Positions 1-8,729 are shown, numbered from the stretch's first letter. The stretch: 64,000 nt of DNA from Terrilactibacillus laevilacticus (GCF_006517395.1 NZ_VDCY01000002.1:124001-188000); one strand, 5' to 3'. Numbers and translations are program-made. The notes: generated from the sequence alone by a model not told the origin.

Positions 1-293
1 TTGATCATGACAATGACACCTAATGTATTGGCAATGATAATGAAAAGAAATGTCGTAATCGCAAAGCTCAAATATTTAGATGCTTTTTTATCATCAAGCA
101 TCATATTGGTCACACCACGAATAAAGTCAACAATCATTTCCATAATGTTTTGTTTCCTTGATGGTCTCATTGAGAGTTTTCTAGTTAGAAAAATCACAAG
201 CAAGATTACAAGAAGGGCTGTAATCGTAGTTCCAATCATCACTGTTACGTCAAACGTCATCCCTAGAAATTTCACTTTTGGAGTTATTTCCAA
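1..293 (-). CDS. atpB: ATP synthase F0 subunit a (N-terminal part, cut by window edge)
   Basis: Subunit a of the membrane F0 sector, which forms the proton half-channels next to the c-ring. Only about the first 97 residues are in the window. They show a hydrophobic segment near residues 18-36, then RKLSMRP and a conserved IVDFIRG stretch typical of Firmicutes AtpB, and a second hydrophobic segment. The start is a TTG at 293 preceded by AGGAGG at good spacing; no ATG lies nearby. The gene start overlaps the end of atpI by 44 bp, so the two are translationally linked. The rest of the atp operon should lie to the left of the window. Confidence 0.93.
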   Translation of the reverse strand, partial: MEITPKVKFLGMTFDVTVMIGTTITALLVILLVIFLTRKLSMRPSRKQNIMEMIVDFIRGVTNMMLDDKKASKYLSFAITTFLFIIIANTLGVIVMI

Positions 294-696
294 TGTTCTC
301 CCTCCTTTCAAGTGATAATCGTGTTTGTTTTCCAGTTTCAATCGTCGTCACAACAATTAATGTCAAATAGCCCAGTAAAAGCGAAAAAACGAATGTTCTG
401 AAATCAAAAATAGCTGGGAGTTTGTAAACTAAAAGGGCTCCAAACGTAACCATTAAGAAACGAGTCATCGATTTTAGTCCCATTAATTTGTGTGAACCTG
501 AAAGAACCTTCACACTAGCAATCCTTACTCGCAATGTCATGTGGAAAATGTTATAAAAACTAATTGTCATTCCAAGGACAAAACCTGCTAACAGGGATTT
601 GACAGGTAGCAAAATCCACAAGAGACTTGCGATAATCAATAAGCAAACATAAATAACGAACATTACACGATAAGACCATGCCAATTCATTTTTCAT
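250..696 (-). CDS. atpI: ATP synthase subunit I
   Basis: Small membrane protein encoded at the head of Firmicutes atp operons. The family is linked to c-ring assembly or Mg2+ supply for the F0 sector. The 148-residue product has four hydrophobic segments (about 10-30, 35-55, 78-92 and 100-118) and a polar C-terminal tail, as in the family. It follows atpZ by 7 bp and overlaps the atpB start, which fits one operon. Assignment rests on topology and position because AtpI sequences diverge quickly. Confidence 0.88.
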   Translation of the reverse strand: MKNELAWSYRVMFVIYVCLLIIASLLWILLPVKSLLAGFVLGMTISFYNIFHMTLRVRIASVKVLSGSHKLMGLKSMTRFLMVTFGALLVYKLPAIFDFRTFVFSLLLGYLTLIVVTTIETGKQTRLSLERRENIGNNSKSEISRDDV

Positions 697-703
697 TTAT
701 GGC

Positions 704-922
704 TCAGTCCTTTGTCATTGATATCAACGAAAACACAGCACTTACAAGGCCTAGTAGCAAACCACCCAGTAACCCGACCGCGAGCCAAATGTGATTTGTA
801 CTAAAATGCGCATCCAAACGCTTGCCAAGCCATGCCCCACTCAAAATAAACGCGAAAATTTCAAAGCCAATTGTGCTTACGACACCTACCATTCGCCAAG
901 GATCTGTCTGTTTTTGTTTCAT
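704..922 (-). CDS. atpZ: AtpZ/AtpI family protein
   Basis: 72-residue protein with two membrane segments (about 14-32 and 44-66) separated by a short polar loop, the standard shape of AtpZ. AtpZ and AtpI together are proposed to form a Mg2+/Ca2+ channel or assembly factor for F0F1. It is the first gene of the atp operon here. A long leader of about 230 nt separates it from the promoter candidate at 1159-1187. It has a GGATG-type ribosome site in front of the ATG. Confidence 0.85.
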   Translation of the reverse strand: MKQKQTDPWRMVGVVSTIGFEIFAFILSGAWLGKRLDAHFSTNHIWLAVGLLGGLLLGLVSAVFSLISMTKD

Positions 923-1158
923 GACATCATCCTTTTCAATTCGTCTTTACTTCAGTGAAAATATTAAAAGAAATTGGGAGTTAGTGAGGAAACAATATAA
1001 CATGATCCAATTTTCTACATATCAATATCTTTCCCGTAAACACGATTACTTAAAACTTAGCTTTTAAACTTAAAGACATGAATGTAGAAAGCCTCTATCT
1101 AATTTCATCAATCCAATTAACTTTCACTATTTTCCACCGAAAATATCAACTAATTTCA

Positions 1159-1187
1159 ATTTTACGAAAGCGCTATCTTTCTGTCAA
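1159..1187 (-). promoter_or_regulatory. Predicted sigma-A promoter of the atp operon with a cre-like overlap
   Basis: On the minus strand TTGACA (1187-1182) and TAAAAT (1164-1159) are separated by exactly 17 nt. The spacer holds GAAAGATAGCGCTTTC, an inverted repeat that resembles a CcpA cre site with two mismatches. Start of transcription would fall near 1152, giving a leader of about 230 nt before atpZ. The hexamers are seen; promoter and CcpA roles are inferred. Confidence 0.6.
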
Positions 1188-1500
1188 CATAAACTAATCG
1201 ACTTTGATTTTAAGTTATGTCTATTTTATAAGTGGTTAGCTATTGAAAAGAACTATCATAGCTACAATTAAATTTTAACCATTTTTGATCAAAATGGAAG
1301 TGGTGAAAACTGACGAATATGTGACAGCGAATAAGTCCAGAAGCTTCATAATAAAGCGTTTTCTTCATTGCTATATCAAGAATGAAAGGGGTTAATCCCC
1401 CTCTCTTTTCCAAATATTTTTTTCATAAAATATGACGTCATTTGACAATTTAAAACATTTCTAGCTTATTATATTTAAAAACAACTAAAGTTAGAAACGC
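1188..1500. other. Intergenic, AT-rich, no gene seen
   Basis: No credible reading frame. Near 1387-1400 there is a small GGGG/CCCC hairpin that could contribute to termination of upp, but it lacks a clear T-run on the minus strand. Confidence 0.4.
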
Positions 1501-2130
1501 TTATTTAGTTCCAAATAATCGGTCACCTGCATCGCCCAATCCAGGTACTATGTAACCTTTTTCATTTAATTTTTCATCCAATGCCGCAAGATAGATATCA
1601 ACGTCGTCGTGATCTTGTTGAATACGTTTTACTCCTTCTGGTGCACCAATGAGGCACATTAATTTAATGTTAACAGCACCGCGATCTTTCAATGACTGAA
1701 TGGCGGCTGACGCTGATCCACCGGTAGCAAGCATTGGATCAACCACAATAAGTTCACGCTCATGAATATCACTTGGTAATTTGACATAATATTCTACAGG
1801 TTCAAGTGTCTTAGGATCTCGGTACAGACCAACATGTCCTACTTTAGCCGCTGGAATTAGATTGAGAACCCCATCCATCATGCCAAGACCTGCGCGGAGA
1901 ATCGGAATAATACCTAATTTTTTTCCTGAAAGGCGATATGCTTTGGCTGTGGTCACAGGCGTTTGAACATCAACTTCTTCTAATGGCAAGTCTCGAGTAA
2001 TTTCAAAAGCCATTAATGTTCCTACTTCATCAACAAGTTCACGAAAAGCTTTCGTGCCTGTCCGATGATCTCGTATCATCGTTAATTTGTGTTGAATCAA
2101 TGGATGATCTAATACTTTAAGTTCTCCCAT
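1501..2130 (-). CDS. upp: Uracil phosphoribosyltransferase
   Basis: Pyrimidine salvage enzyme that joins uracil and PRPP to make UMP in the cytoplasm. The 209-residue length is that of the bacterial family. The PRPP-binding loop [12 protein letters not shown] is at residues 129-140 and the uracil-contacting tail [11 protein letters not shown] is at the C-terminus. The start ATG follows a GGGGGAA ribosome site. It stands between glyA and the atp operon, as in B. subtilis, and is probably transcribed alone or by read-through from glyA. Confidence 0.97.
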   Translation of the reverse strand: MGELKVLDHPLIQHKLTMIRDHRTGTKAFRELVDEVGTLMAFEITRDLPLEEVDVQTPVTTAKAYRLSGKKLGIIPILRAGLGMMDGVLNLIPAAKVGHVGLYRDPKTLEPVEYYVKLPSDIHERELIVVDPMLATGGSASAAIQSLKDRGAVNIKLMCLIGAPEGVKRIQQDHDDVDIYLAALDEKLNEKGYIVPGLGDAGDRLFGTK

Positions 2131-2242
2131 TTACGATTCCCCCTATCAATAGTCTCTCGACAAATTTTACATAAAAAAAACGATGAATTCAACCTGGCTT
2201 AGATTTACATTCAAAGAGTTTCTTTTATATTCTTGTCCTATT

Positions 2243-2271
2243 ATAATAAAAACTTTACTAGAGGGCGACAA
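2243..2271 (-). promoter_or_regulatory. Possible promoter of upp
   Basis: Minus-strand TTGTCG (2271-2266), a 17-nt spacer and TATTAT (2248-2243); an overlapping TATAAT lies 3 nt further on. A weak match, placed about 110 nt upstream of upp. Confidence 0.35.
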
Positions 2272-2282
2272 ACAATTTGAAA

Positions 2283-2317
2283 AATTTAGCGTGATCATGA
2301 TTAGACCACGCTAAATT
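2283..2317 (-). terminator. Hairpin, likely terminator of glyA
   Basis: Perfect 11-bp stem AATTTAGCGTG/CACGCTAAATT with a 13-nt loop and a short T-run on the minus strand. It lies beyond R1 copy A, so the element appears to have separated glyA from its terminator. Confidence 0.6.
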
Positions 2318-2405
2318 ATCAATATTTTTACTAGAATAAAATACCCGAAAGCTTCGGCTCTCTATCTTTTCAGAAAAGCATCCATAGATGGGAGTTTTTC
2401 TTTAT

Positions 2406-2683
2406 AGAGGTTGTTCAAAAAGTCATCAAATGATCAGCTACGAATCTCGGCGCCCGCTTGATTCTCCGGTCCTCATGTAGCGGATACAAGAGGATCGCTG
2501 GCTAAAGTCGCTCACGTCTTATGGCTGGCGCCTGAAGCTACCACATCCTGTGGAATGCCGGTACTCAAAACAGTACCGCCTTGATCTTCCGACGCCCAGG
2601 ACGGGCTAGTACTGGCGTTCTGGCAGGATGCCAGCGTACTTAGCCAGTAACCCTTTTCGTTTGTTACCTTTTTGAACACGCAC
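2406..2683 (+). mobile_element. R1 copy A (long left arm, long right arm)
   Basis: 278-bp element running from AGAGGTTGTTCAAAAAG to TTTTTGAACACGCAC. It is flanked by an exact 4-bp duplication TTAT at 2402-2405 and 2684-2687. The right-hand TTAT contains the glyA stop codon (TAA on the minus strand), so the insertion landed on the stop codon without altering the protein. No open frame of note and no transposase. Confidence 0.88.
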
Positions 2684-3925
2684 TTATAGTGATGGGTACA
2701 TTGGATATTTTTCAGTTAATAGTTTCACACGATCTCTTGATTTTCCAAGAACAGCTTCATCTTCAGGATTTTTAAGTGATTCTGCGATGATATCCGCAAC
2801 TTCTGCCATATCTTCTTCCTTGAATCCACGTGTGGTAACAGCTGCTGTTCCCATACGAACTCCACTTGTGACAAATGGGCTTGCTGGATCATAAGGAATG
2901 GTATTTTTGTTTGTTGTAATGCCGATTTCGTCTAGAGCATGCTCAGCAGCTTTTCCTGTAAGGCCAAGGTTACGAACATCGACAAGAACAAGGTGATTAT
3001 CCGTTCCACCTGAAATTAGAGTTAATCCTTTTGCTTCGAGTGCCTCTGCAAAGGCTTTGGCGTTAGAGACGATTTGTTTAGCATAGTCTTTAAAAGAAGG
3101 CTCAAGCGCTTCACCAAGAGCCACCGCTTTTGCCGCAACAATATGCATTAACGGGCCACCTTGAATACCAGGGAAGATGGATTTATCGATTTTTTTCGCA
3201 TATTTTTCTTTACACAAAATCATACCGCCACGAGGTCCGCGAAGAGTTTTGTGTGTTGTTGTCGTGACAAAATCACAGTAAGGTACTGGATTCTGATGAA
3301 GTCCAGCCGCCACAAGTCCAGCTATATGGGCCATATCAACCATGAGATAGGCGCCAACTTCATCCGCAATTTCTCTAAATCGTTTGAAGTCAATCTCTCT
3401 TGGATAGGCACTTGCTCCTGCCACAATCAGTTTTGGTTTATTCGTTAAAGCTTTTTCTCTAACGTCATCGTAGTCAATGCGATGGGTGGTTTCATCAACA
3501 CCATAGTCAATAAAGTTATAAAGAACCCCACTAAAGTTAACAGGACTACCATGTGTTAAGTGGCCACCATGAGATAGGTTCATACCTAAAACGGTATCGC
3601 CTGCCTCAAGAATACTGAAATAAACACCCATGTTAGCTTGTGCACCAGAGTGCGGTTGGACGTTAACATGTTCAGCACCAAACAACTTTTTAGCTCTCTC
3701 GCGGGCTAAATCTTCGACAATATCCACATATTCACAACCGCCATAGTAGCGATGATTAGGATAACCTTCAGCGTATTTATTTGTTAATACGGATCCAGCA
3801 GCATTCAATACTGCCTCACTTACAAAATTTTCTGAAGCAATTAATTCAATCTTGTCTCTTTGTCGTCCAAGTTCTTTTTGTATTGCTTCAAAAACTTCAC
3901 GATCTTGTGTTTCTAAGGCCTTCAT
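2684..3925 (-). CDS. glyA: Serine hydroxymethyltransferase
   Basis: PLP enzyme interconverting serine plus tetrahydrofolate with glycine plus 5,10-methylene-tetrahydrofolate, the main source of one-carbon units. The 413-residue product has the family N-terminus ([14 protein letters not shown]), the PLP lysine at 226 in [14 protein letters not shown], and the SGVRMGTAA segment near the C-terminus. The start follows GAGAGGAG at a rather long spacing (about 12 nt). The stop codon is the boundary of R1 copy A. The B. subtilis order upp-glyA-ywlG is kept except for ktrC inserted upstream. Confidence 0.98.
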   Translation of the reverse strand: MKALETQDREVFEAIQKELGRQRDKIELIASENFVSEAVLNAAGSVLTNKYAEGYPNHRYYGGCEYVDIVEDLARERAKKLFGAEHVNVQPHSGAQANMGVYFSILEAGDTVLGMNLSHGGHLTHGSPVNFSGVLYNFIDYGVDETTHRIDYDDVREKALTNKPKLIVAGASAYPREIDFKRFREIADEVGAYLMVDMAHIAGLVAAGLHQNPVPYCDFVTTTTHKTLRGPRGGMILCKEKYAKKIDKSIFPGIQGGPLMHIVAAKAVALGEALEPSFKDYAKQIVSNAKAFAEALEAKGLTLISGGTDNHLVLVDVRNLGLTGKAAEHALDEIGITTNKNTIPYDPASPFVTSGVRMGTAAVTTRGFKEEDMAEVADIIAESLKNPEDEAVLGKSRDRVKLLTEKYPMYPSL

Positions 3926-4002
3926 GAAAATGAGCAGCTCCTCTCAATTTGTCGATTCATCACAATATTATCACATTTTCGTCACAAAAAAAAATTGATT
4001 TT

Positions 4003-4046
4003 AAAAAAAATAGAATTCCTTTTTTTCTCATTTACAAAGGAATCCA
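4003..4046 (-). terminator. Terminator hairpin, likely of ktrC
   Basis: Minus-strand stem GGATTCCTTT/AAAGGAATTC followed by a run of T (plus-strand A-tract 4003-4010). R1 copy B lies between it and the ktrC stop codon. Confidence 0.6.
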
Positions 4047-4087
4047 TTTTTAGAAGTATTGTTCTGTTTTTTTGCACCATTCGTTAT

Positions 4088-4220
4088 GAAGGTTGTTCAA
4101 AAAGTCACCAAATGATAACTTGCGAATACTGTCGCCCAGGACGGGCTAGTACTGGCGTTCTGGCAGTATTGTAGCGTACTTAGCTAGTAATCCTTTTCAT
4201 TTGTCACCTATTTGAGGACA
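4088..4220 (+). mobile_element. R1 copy B (degenerate, internally deleted)
   Basis: About 133 bp. The left end (GAAGGTTGTTCAAAAAG) and the long-type right arm (CCCAGGACGGGCTAGTACTGG onward) are present, but the left arm after CGAAT is missing. The right terminus is decayed (CACCTATTTGAGGACA instead of CACCTTTTTGAACACG). No target duplication was found. Probably an old copy. Confidence 0.75.
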
Positions 4221-4279
4221 TTTTTTACACAACTAAGAACGATAGGATGAACGATATGTCTATCTATCCCGTAAATGCG

Positions 4280-4936
4280 TCAAACTCCTTGTTTTTCAAA
4301 CTGAGTGAGATTTTTATTTAGTCCAATGAGAACTAATCGATCGCCTTTTTGCAATATAAAATGGGCAATATCTGCAACCTTAAAGTCATTCCCTCTTTTT
4401 ATGGCAATCACATTACAGCCATAATTGGCCCTTACGTCGATATCTAATATCGTTCGATTGATGAGTTTATCCGTTACTTCAATTTCTATGATACTATGAT
4501 CGTTCGACAATCCGATGTAATCAATGATTTTATTAGACGAAATAAGATGTGCAACCCTTGTACCCATGTCTCTTTCCGGGTGAATAATTCGATCTGCGCC
4601 GACCTTTGATAACACTTTTGCATGATAGTCATTTTGAGCCTTCACCCAAACGCTATTAACTCCTTCTTCTTTTAAAAGAAGGGTCGTCAGGATGCTCGCT
4701 TGAATATCCTCACCAATGCCAACAATGACATGATCAAAGTTTCTTATTCCTAGAGATTGAAGGGCCTTCTCATCTGTTGAATCAGCTTGGACAGCTTGAG
4801 TGACAATGTCAGCAAATTCATTGACACGATTCATATCTTTATCTATGGCTAATACTTCACAACCCATTTTCTGAAATTCTAAGCAGATGCTCCCACCAAA
4901 ACGACCTAATCCGATCACGGCATATTGTTTATTCAT
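4280..4936 (-). CDS. ktrC: Ktr potassium uptake system, cytosolic gating subunit (KtrA/KtrC type)
   Basis: RCK protein that forms an octameric ring under a KtrB/KtrD channel and opens it in response to ATP/ADP and, in B. subtilis, cyclic di-AMP. The 218 residues comprise an RCK_N Rossmann domain with GLGRFGG at 9-15 and an acidic D at the end of strand 2 (AIDKD), and an RCK_C domain from about 135. Phrases such as FDHVIVGIGE, QASILTTLLLKE and AQNDYHAKVLSK match KtrC more closely than KtrA from memory. No channel gene is adjacent, as for B. subtilis ktrC. The start follows AAGGTG. Confidence 0.9.
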   Translation of the reverse strand: MNKQYAVIGLGRFGGSICLEFQKMGCEVLAIDKDMNRVNEFADIVTQAVQADSTDEKALQSLGIRNFDHVIVGIGEDIQASILTTLLLKEEGVNSVWVKAQNDYHAKVLSKVGADRIIHPERDMGTRVAHLISSNKIIDYIGLSNDHSIIEIEVTDKLINRTILDIDVRANYGCNVIAIKRGNDFKVADIAHFILQKGDRLVLIGLNKNLTQFEKQGV

Positions 4937-5259
4937 TTATTTTCACCTTCTTCCCAAAGTTTTGTTTCCTCTTTTTAGAAATGATCTATCATTTACATTA
5001 ATCGTTTCCCCATTTTTCGTCAAACTTGGCCTTTTCTAATAGAGTAGGTTCTCATTGGGGTGTCCTACAAGTGAAGGTTACAATGAAAGATTCGTACATA
5101 AAAAAGTGGACGTGATTAAACGATCGACTAGTTGAAATGCGTTCAGCTGTCCCTGTGGCGTATATCACACGCCATGTGACATAAAGGTGGACAAGAAGGT
5201 AAATGAGGGTGCAAATCCTTATTGAATATATCATATGCTATGCACCTGTCCGTCCACAT
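4937..5259. other. Intergenic between ktrC and ywlG, no gene seen
   Basis: No supported gene. A small hairpin GGCGT/ACGCC with loop ATATCAC lies near 5156-5172, and the stretch 5220-5256 is AT-rich. No promoter was assigned to ktrC. Confidence 0.35.
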
Positions 5260-5302
5260 AAAAAGGAGATAAACTCTACGTTGATACGTTAAAGTCTATC
5301 TC
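5260..5302 (-). terminator. Intrinsic terminator of ywlG
   Basis: Minus-strand hairpin with GAGATA/TATCTC at its base and ACGT/ACGT at its tip around an ATCA loop, a few mismatches between, followed by CCTTTTT. It starts about 35 nt after the ywlG stop. Confidence 0.75.
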
Positions 5303-5337
5303 TAAATGTAGTCTTTTTTTCTTTTGGCTATCCTTTG

Positions 5338-5925
5338 TTATTGACATTCACGTTTTACAGAGACTTGTTCTTTTACCGGATACACCGCTCGCTCACCACC
5401 GATGAGTTTCGGTCTCGTTCGAGCCATAGTGAGATGAGCTTGTCCGATACTTTTTACCGTACTTCGAACCGGAACGGCGACATGCTTTAAATGCATCCCA
5501 ATAAATGTGTCCCCTATATCGATTCCCGCATCTGCTTTAATAAATTCCACAACAACAGGATTTTCAATATGTTGATACGCATAGGTTGCCATGGATCCCC
5601 CTGCTGTACGAACAGGGGTGACTGTCACTTGGTCAAACCGTTGATCTTTTGCGATGGATTTTTCTATAACAAGAGCCCGATTGAGATGTTCGCAGCATTG
5701 AAAGGCATAATGTACGCCTGTTTCTTTTTTAAATTCCATCAATTCTTCATAGATCATTTCGGCAGCATCTAGAGTCCCTGCTGTTCCGATTCGTTCCCCT
5801 ATCACCTCACTTGTACTGGCTCCAACAACTAAGAGATGATCGCTGCTTAAAGGCATGGCTTTGTTTAAATCATTCAGTGCCTGTTTTAATTGACTTTTAA
5901 TTTGATCTTGAAATTCAATCGACAT
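5338..5925 (-). CDS. ywlG: UPF0340 family protein YwlG
   Basis: Conserved Bacillales protein of unknown biochemical role (TIGR01440/UPF0340). About 195 residues, the family length, with the recognisable phrases [22 protein letters not shown] and [21 protein letters not shown]. The ATG at 5925 is preferred over an upstream GTG because AAAGGTGAAG lies 5-6 nt before it. In B. subtilis ywlF (rpiB) lies between ywlG and ywlE; here the two are separated by only about 165 bp and rpiB is missing. Confidence 0.92.
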   Translation of the reverse strand: MSIEFQDQIKSQLKQALNDLNKAMPLSSDHLLVVGASTSEVIGERIGTAGTLDAAEMIYEELMEFKKETGVHYAFQCCEHLNRALVIEKSIAKDQRFDQVTVTPVRTAGGSMATYAYQHIENPVVVEFIKADAGIDIGDTFIGMHLKHVAVPVRSTVKSIGQAHLTMARTRPKLIGGERAVYPVKEQVSVKRECQ

Positions 5926-6091
5926 ATTCTTCACCTTTCTGTCCTTTCTATTAGGATAGCGAACATTTTATATCAGTGTTCGTCACAGCTTTATATTTTG
6001 AAGTAATATTCTGTCGCATTTCCCGGGAAATTCGTGTCATGTCCTGTAGATTTCTTCAATTAGTACCCAACATAAGTCTTGAATCGACATG

Positions 6092-6730
6092 TTATGTTTC
6101 GTGTTTTTTAAAATATTCCACAAGTTGGTCAATGAGATCTTCTAATTGGCGACATGTTCGTTCATAATCTTCCTTCGAACCTCCATAAGGATCCGCAATG
6201 TTCAAATTGGGCAGTTTTGTCCGATATTCCTGTATTTTTGATTCGTTCTCTGTGATTTCCTTACGATATCGCTCTTCTCTTTCTAATCTGTCACTAACAG
6301 AAAGATTTGGATTTTGTAACTCTTGGAGCCAAAGTGTTTTTTTAGACTCATGTTCACTAATCGCTTGTAAATATTGCTGCCAGTGATCTTTTTGATCTAG
6401 CTCAAAGAGGACATACTCTTTCAATGTATACACTTTGCCCACCGTATCAGGAAATTGAGTTAAGAGCCTAAGCTTATGTTCTTCTGTCATCGTTAGAATA
6501 AGATCGGACCAATTGATGAGTGATGATCCAATTTGCTTTGATTTATGATCAATGGAGATCGTCCGGTTCTTCAAAACGTCTTTTGCATGAGGATGGGCGT
6601 CCGTTCCCGTCATGGCAAATAATCCAGCTGATTTTACACGAAATAAATTTTTCCCTTTACTTTTTAACAAGGCTTCTGCCATTGGACTTCGGCAAGTATT
6701 TCCCGTACAAACAAAAAGAATATTTTTCAA
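6092..6730 (-). CDS. ywlE: Protein-arginine-phosphatase / low-molecular-weight PTP, with insertion
   Basis: Removes phosphate from arginine residues of proteins marked by the McsB kinase and so counters Clp-dependent decay. The P-loop CTGNTCR (Cys8, Thr12 by this start) carries the threonine that in YwlE favours phospho-arginine over phospho-tyrosine. The general acid lies in DPYGGS near the C-terminus. Unusually, about 65 residues rich in E, K, R and Q, probably helical or coiled-coil, are inserted between TLKEYV and DPYGGS, giving about 212 residues against about 150 in B. subtilis. The TTG start at 6730 has AAAAGGGG 8 nt upstream and gives the usual N-terminus; a GTG at 6739 is the alternative. 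Confidence 0.9.
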   Translation of the reverse strand: MKNILFVCTGNTCRSPMAEALLKSKGKNLFRVKSAGLFAMTGTDAHPHAKDVLKNRTISIDHKSKQIGSSLINWSDLILTMTEEHKLRLLTQFPDTVGKVYTLKEYVLFELDQKDHWQQYLQAISEHESKKTLWLQELQNPNLSVSDRLEREERYRKEITENESKIQEYRTKLPNLNIADPYGGSKEDYERTCRQLEDLIDQLVEYFKKHET

Positions 6731-6840
6731 GATCAACACCCCTTTTCTATATGATACAACAAATTAATTTTGAAACCACTATTTCACTTTTAATTGCTGA
6801 TCAAGGTCTAAAAATCCCCACACCAAACGACAGAAATAAA

Positions 6841-6919
6841 GAAAACTTGTCGATTGCGGGGCCTATAAGGCATAGACAGCGGCCTAATCCCGCACTTATA
6901 CTTATTAAAGTGTTAAAAA
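6841..6919 (+). repeat. R2 repeat copy a (short form)
   Basis: Begins GAAAACTTGTCGATTGCGGGG, contains GCCTATAAGGC and ends at TATTAAAGTGTTAAAA, directly against the T-tract of the mntP terminator (minus strand). It shows the uninterrupted GGCCTATAAGGC that is the target of R1 copy J in R2 copy d. Confidence 0.75.
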
Positions 6920-6949
6920 TACGAATCTTACGCTGTTCATAAGATTCGC
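6914..6949 (-). terminator. Intrinsic terminator of mntP
   Basis: Minus-strand stem GCGAATCTTA/TAAGATTCGT with a 9-nt loop, then ATTTTTAA. It lies about 25 nt after the mntP stop. Confidence 0.75.
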
Positions 6950-6973
6950 TTTTCTTTCATATCTATTCGTATC

Positions 6974-7540
6974 TTAGACGTTAAGAAGTAATTTAACGCC
7001 AAATATTAATAGAATAAGGCCACCAAATGCTTCACTGTAATGACCAACAAAGTGTCTAACATTTCTTCCAATGATTAGACCAAACCATGTTAAAACCATA
7101 CTTGTTAAACCAAATAAAATAATTGTTAGAAAGATTTTGGCACCATATATTCCTAGACTAAGACCTACTGAAAAGCTATCTAAACTCACACTAAACGCAA
7201 AGATAAGAAGCCCAAATCCAATGGGTCTAACGATGGGTTCATCTCCTCTTCCAAATGAAGAGAAAATCATTTGCCCACCTAAGATAACCAAAAGAATACC
7301 ACCTGCTGTTTGAGCCATTTCCCCAAAATGCTGGGATAACAATTCACCAATCGCAATCCCAATGAGTGGCATAATCATATGGAATACACCGATGACCAGT
7401 CCAATTTTCAAAATCTGTTTATATCTTAAAGTGAGCATTCCCATTCCAAGTCCCACTGATAATGCATCCATCCCTAATGCGATCGCCATGATGACAAGTG
7501 CCATCACATGATTAAATAACTGGCTTGCATTTTCTACCAT
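6974..7540 (-). CDS. mntP: Manganese efflux pump MntP
   Basis: Integral membrane exporter that protects against excess Mn2+ (formerly YwlD/YebN, DUF204). 188 residues with six hydrophobic segments arranged as two three-helix repeats. The repeats carry the paired signatures ALGMDALSVGLGMG (about 20-35) and SVSLDSFSVGLSLG (about 117-130), with the conserved aspartates in the membrane. Start ATG follows AGGGGAG. No yybP-ykoY-type leader fits in the short gap upstream. Confidence 0.95.
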   Translation of the reverse strand: MVENASQLFNHVMALVIMAIALGMDALSVGLGMGMLTLRYKQILKIGLVIGVFHMIMPLIGIAIGELLSQHFGEMAQTAGGILLVILGGQMIFSSFGRGDEPIVRPIGFGLLIFAFSVSLDSFSVGLSLGIYGAKIFLTIILFGLTSMVLTWFGLIIGRNVRHFVGHYSEAFGGLILLIFGVKLLLNV

Positions 7541-7636
7541 ATGGTCGATCTCCCCTCTTAAAAAACATGCGACTATGATACTCTATGCATGTCCTTTGAT
7601 TTTTAGAAGAAGGGATTAAACAAGCCTTCGATTAAT

Positions 7637-7674
7637 AAAAAAACAGTCACCCTATATCATTTAGTGACTGTTTT
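7637..7674 (-). terminator. Intrinsic terminator of ywlC
   Basis: Perfect 11-bp stem AAAACAGTCAC/GTGACTGTTTT followed on the minus strand by a T-run, just after the ywlC stop codon. Confidence 0.85.
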
Positions 7675-7682
7675 CCAATATT

Positions 7683-8729
7683 TTATGACTCGATCGTTCT
7701 CCCAGAGGCTGCTTTTGATAATCTATTCATAATGGCTTGGCCAATGCCCTCATCTGGGAAAGTTTCACTGTATATGACATCGACATTTGCATCATCAAAT
7801 TCTCTTAACGTTTGATAAAGGCGACGCGCCACTGTTGATAATTGAGTGCGCTCCCCGCAAGAAATCACAATATCTGCATTAAGGTAGCTATGCTCGTTCT
7901 CATCTGTCGTGAGGACACCAACACGTTGGCCACGTTCCTTATCCTGATTAACAAGAGCTTGTATCGTTTCTTTTCCTTTAGGCACCATGTACATCAACGC
8001 CATTGGAGCATAATGCTTATACTTCATTCCAGGTGCCTTCGGTGTTTGATCTGTCCGAGTTAGAGCGGGATCATCCGATACTAGACCAACCACCTCTATT
8101 AATTGTTCTTTAGAAACGCCACCTGGTCGCAAGATGGTAAAAGGTGTCGTTGTACAATCAAGAACAGTCGATTCTACACCCACACCAGTGGATCCACCAT
8201 CTATGATGCCTGCAATTTTTCCGTTCAAGTCACTGATAACGTGTTTGGCAAGCGTTGGGCTTGGTTTTCCAGATAAGTTTGCCGAAGGAGCCGCGATCGG
8301 AAGGTTAGCCACACTGATAAGCGCTCTTGCGATAGGATCATTTGGCATCCGAACAGCCACTGTCGATAGACCTGCTGTTACCCGGGTCGATACGTCTCCA
8401 CGTTTCGGTAATACAAGTGTGAGTGGACCTGGCCAAAAAGTATTCATTAACTTCCGCGCTGAAGGAGTAATATCCGTACAGATTGTGTCCACTTGATCCT
8501 TAGATGCCACATGAACGATGAGAGGATTATCACTTGGTCGTCCCTTGGCAGTGTAAATACGTTGTATCGCCTCATCAGATTTTGCATTTCCACCTAGACC
8601 ATAGACCGTTTCGGTTGGAAATGCCACGACGTCATTTTGCCTTAGAATTTCTGCAGCTTCAATAATCATTGGATTATTTTCTAAATGACGTTCTGTACGA
8701 TCAACTTGCCAAATTTTCGTCTCAACCAT
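7683..8729 (-). CDS. ywlC: L-threonylcarbamoyladenylate synthase (Sua5/YwlC)
   Basis: Makes threonylcarbamoyl-AMP from threonine, bicarbonate and ATP, the first step of t6A37 modification in ANN-decoding tRNAs. The product has the long Sua5 form: an N-terminal YrdC domain (FPTETVYGLGGNAKS near residue 38, and later SANLSGKPSPT), then a linker and a C-terminal Rossmann-like Sua5 domain. The ATG at 8729 is chosen because GAGGAG lies about 9 nt upstream; the frame stays open 10 codons further to 8759 without a ribosome site. Confidence 0.95.
   Translation of the reverse strand: MVETKIWQVDRTERHLENNPMIIEAAEILRQNDVVAFPTETVYGLGGNAKSDEAIQRIYTAKGRPSDNPLIVHVASKDQVDTICTDITPSARKLMNTFWPGPLTLVLPKRGDVSTRVTAGLSTVAVRMPNDPIARALISVANLPIAAPSANLSGKPSPTLAKHVISDLNGKIAGIIDGGSTGVGVESTVLDCTTTPFTILRPGGVSKEQLIEVVGLVSDDPALTRTDQTPKAPGMKYKHYAPMALMYMVPKGKETIQALVNQDKERGQRVGVLTTDENEHSYLNADIVISCGERTQLSTVARRLYQTLREFDDANVDVIYSETFPDEGIGQAIMNRLSKAASGRTIES

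Noticed and set aside
5052-5234. 60-codon minus-strand frame between ktrC and ywlG
   Set aside because: No ribosome site and no family; composition is that of intergenic DNA.
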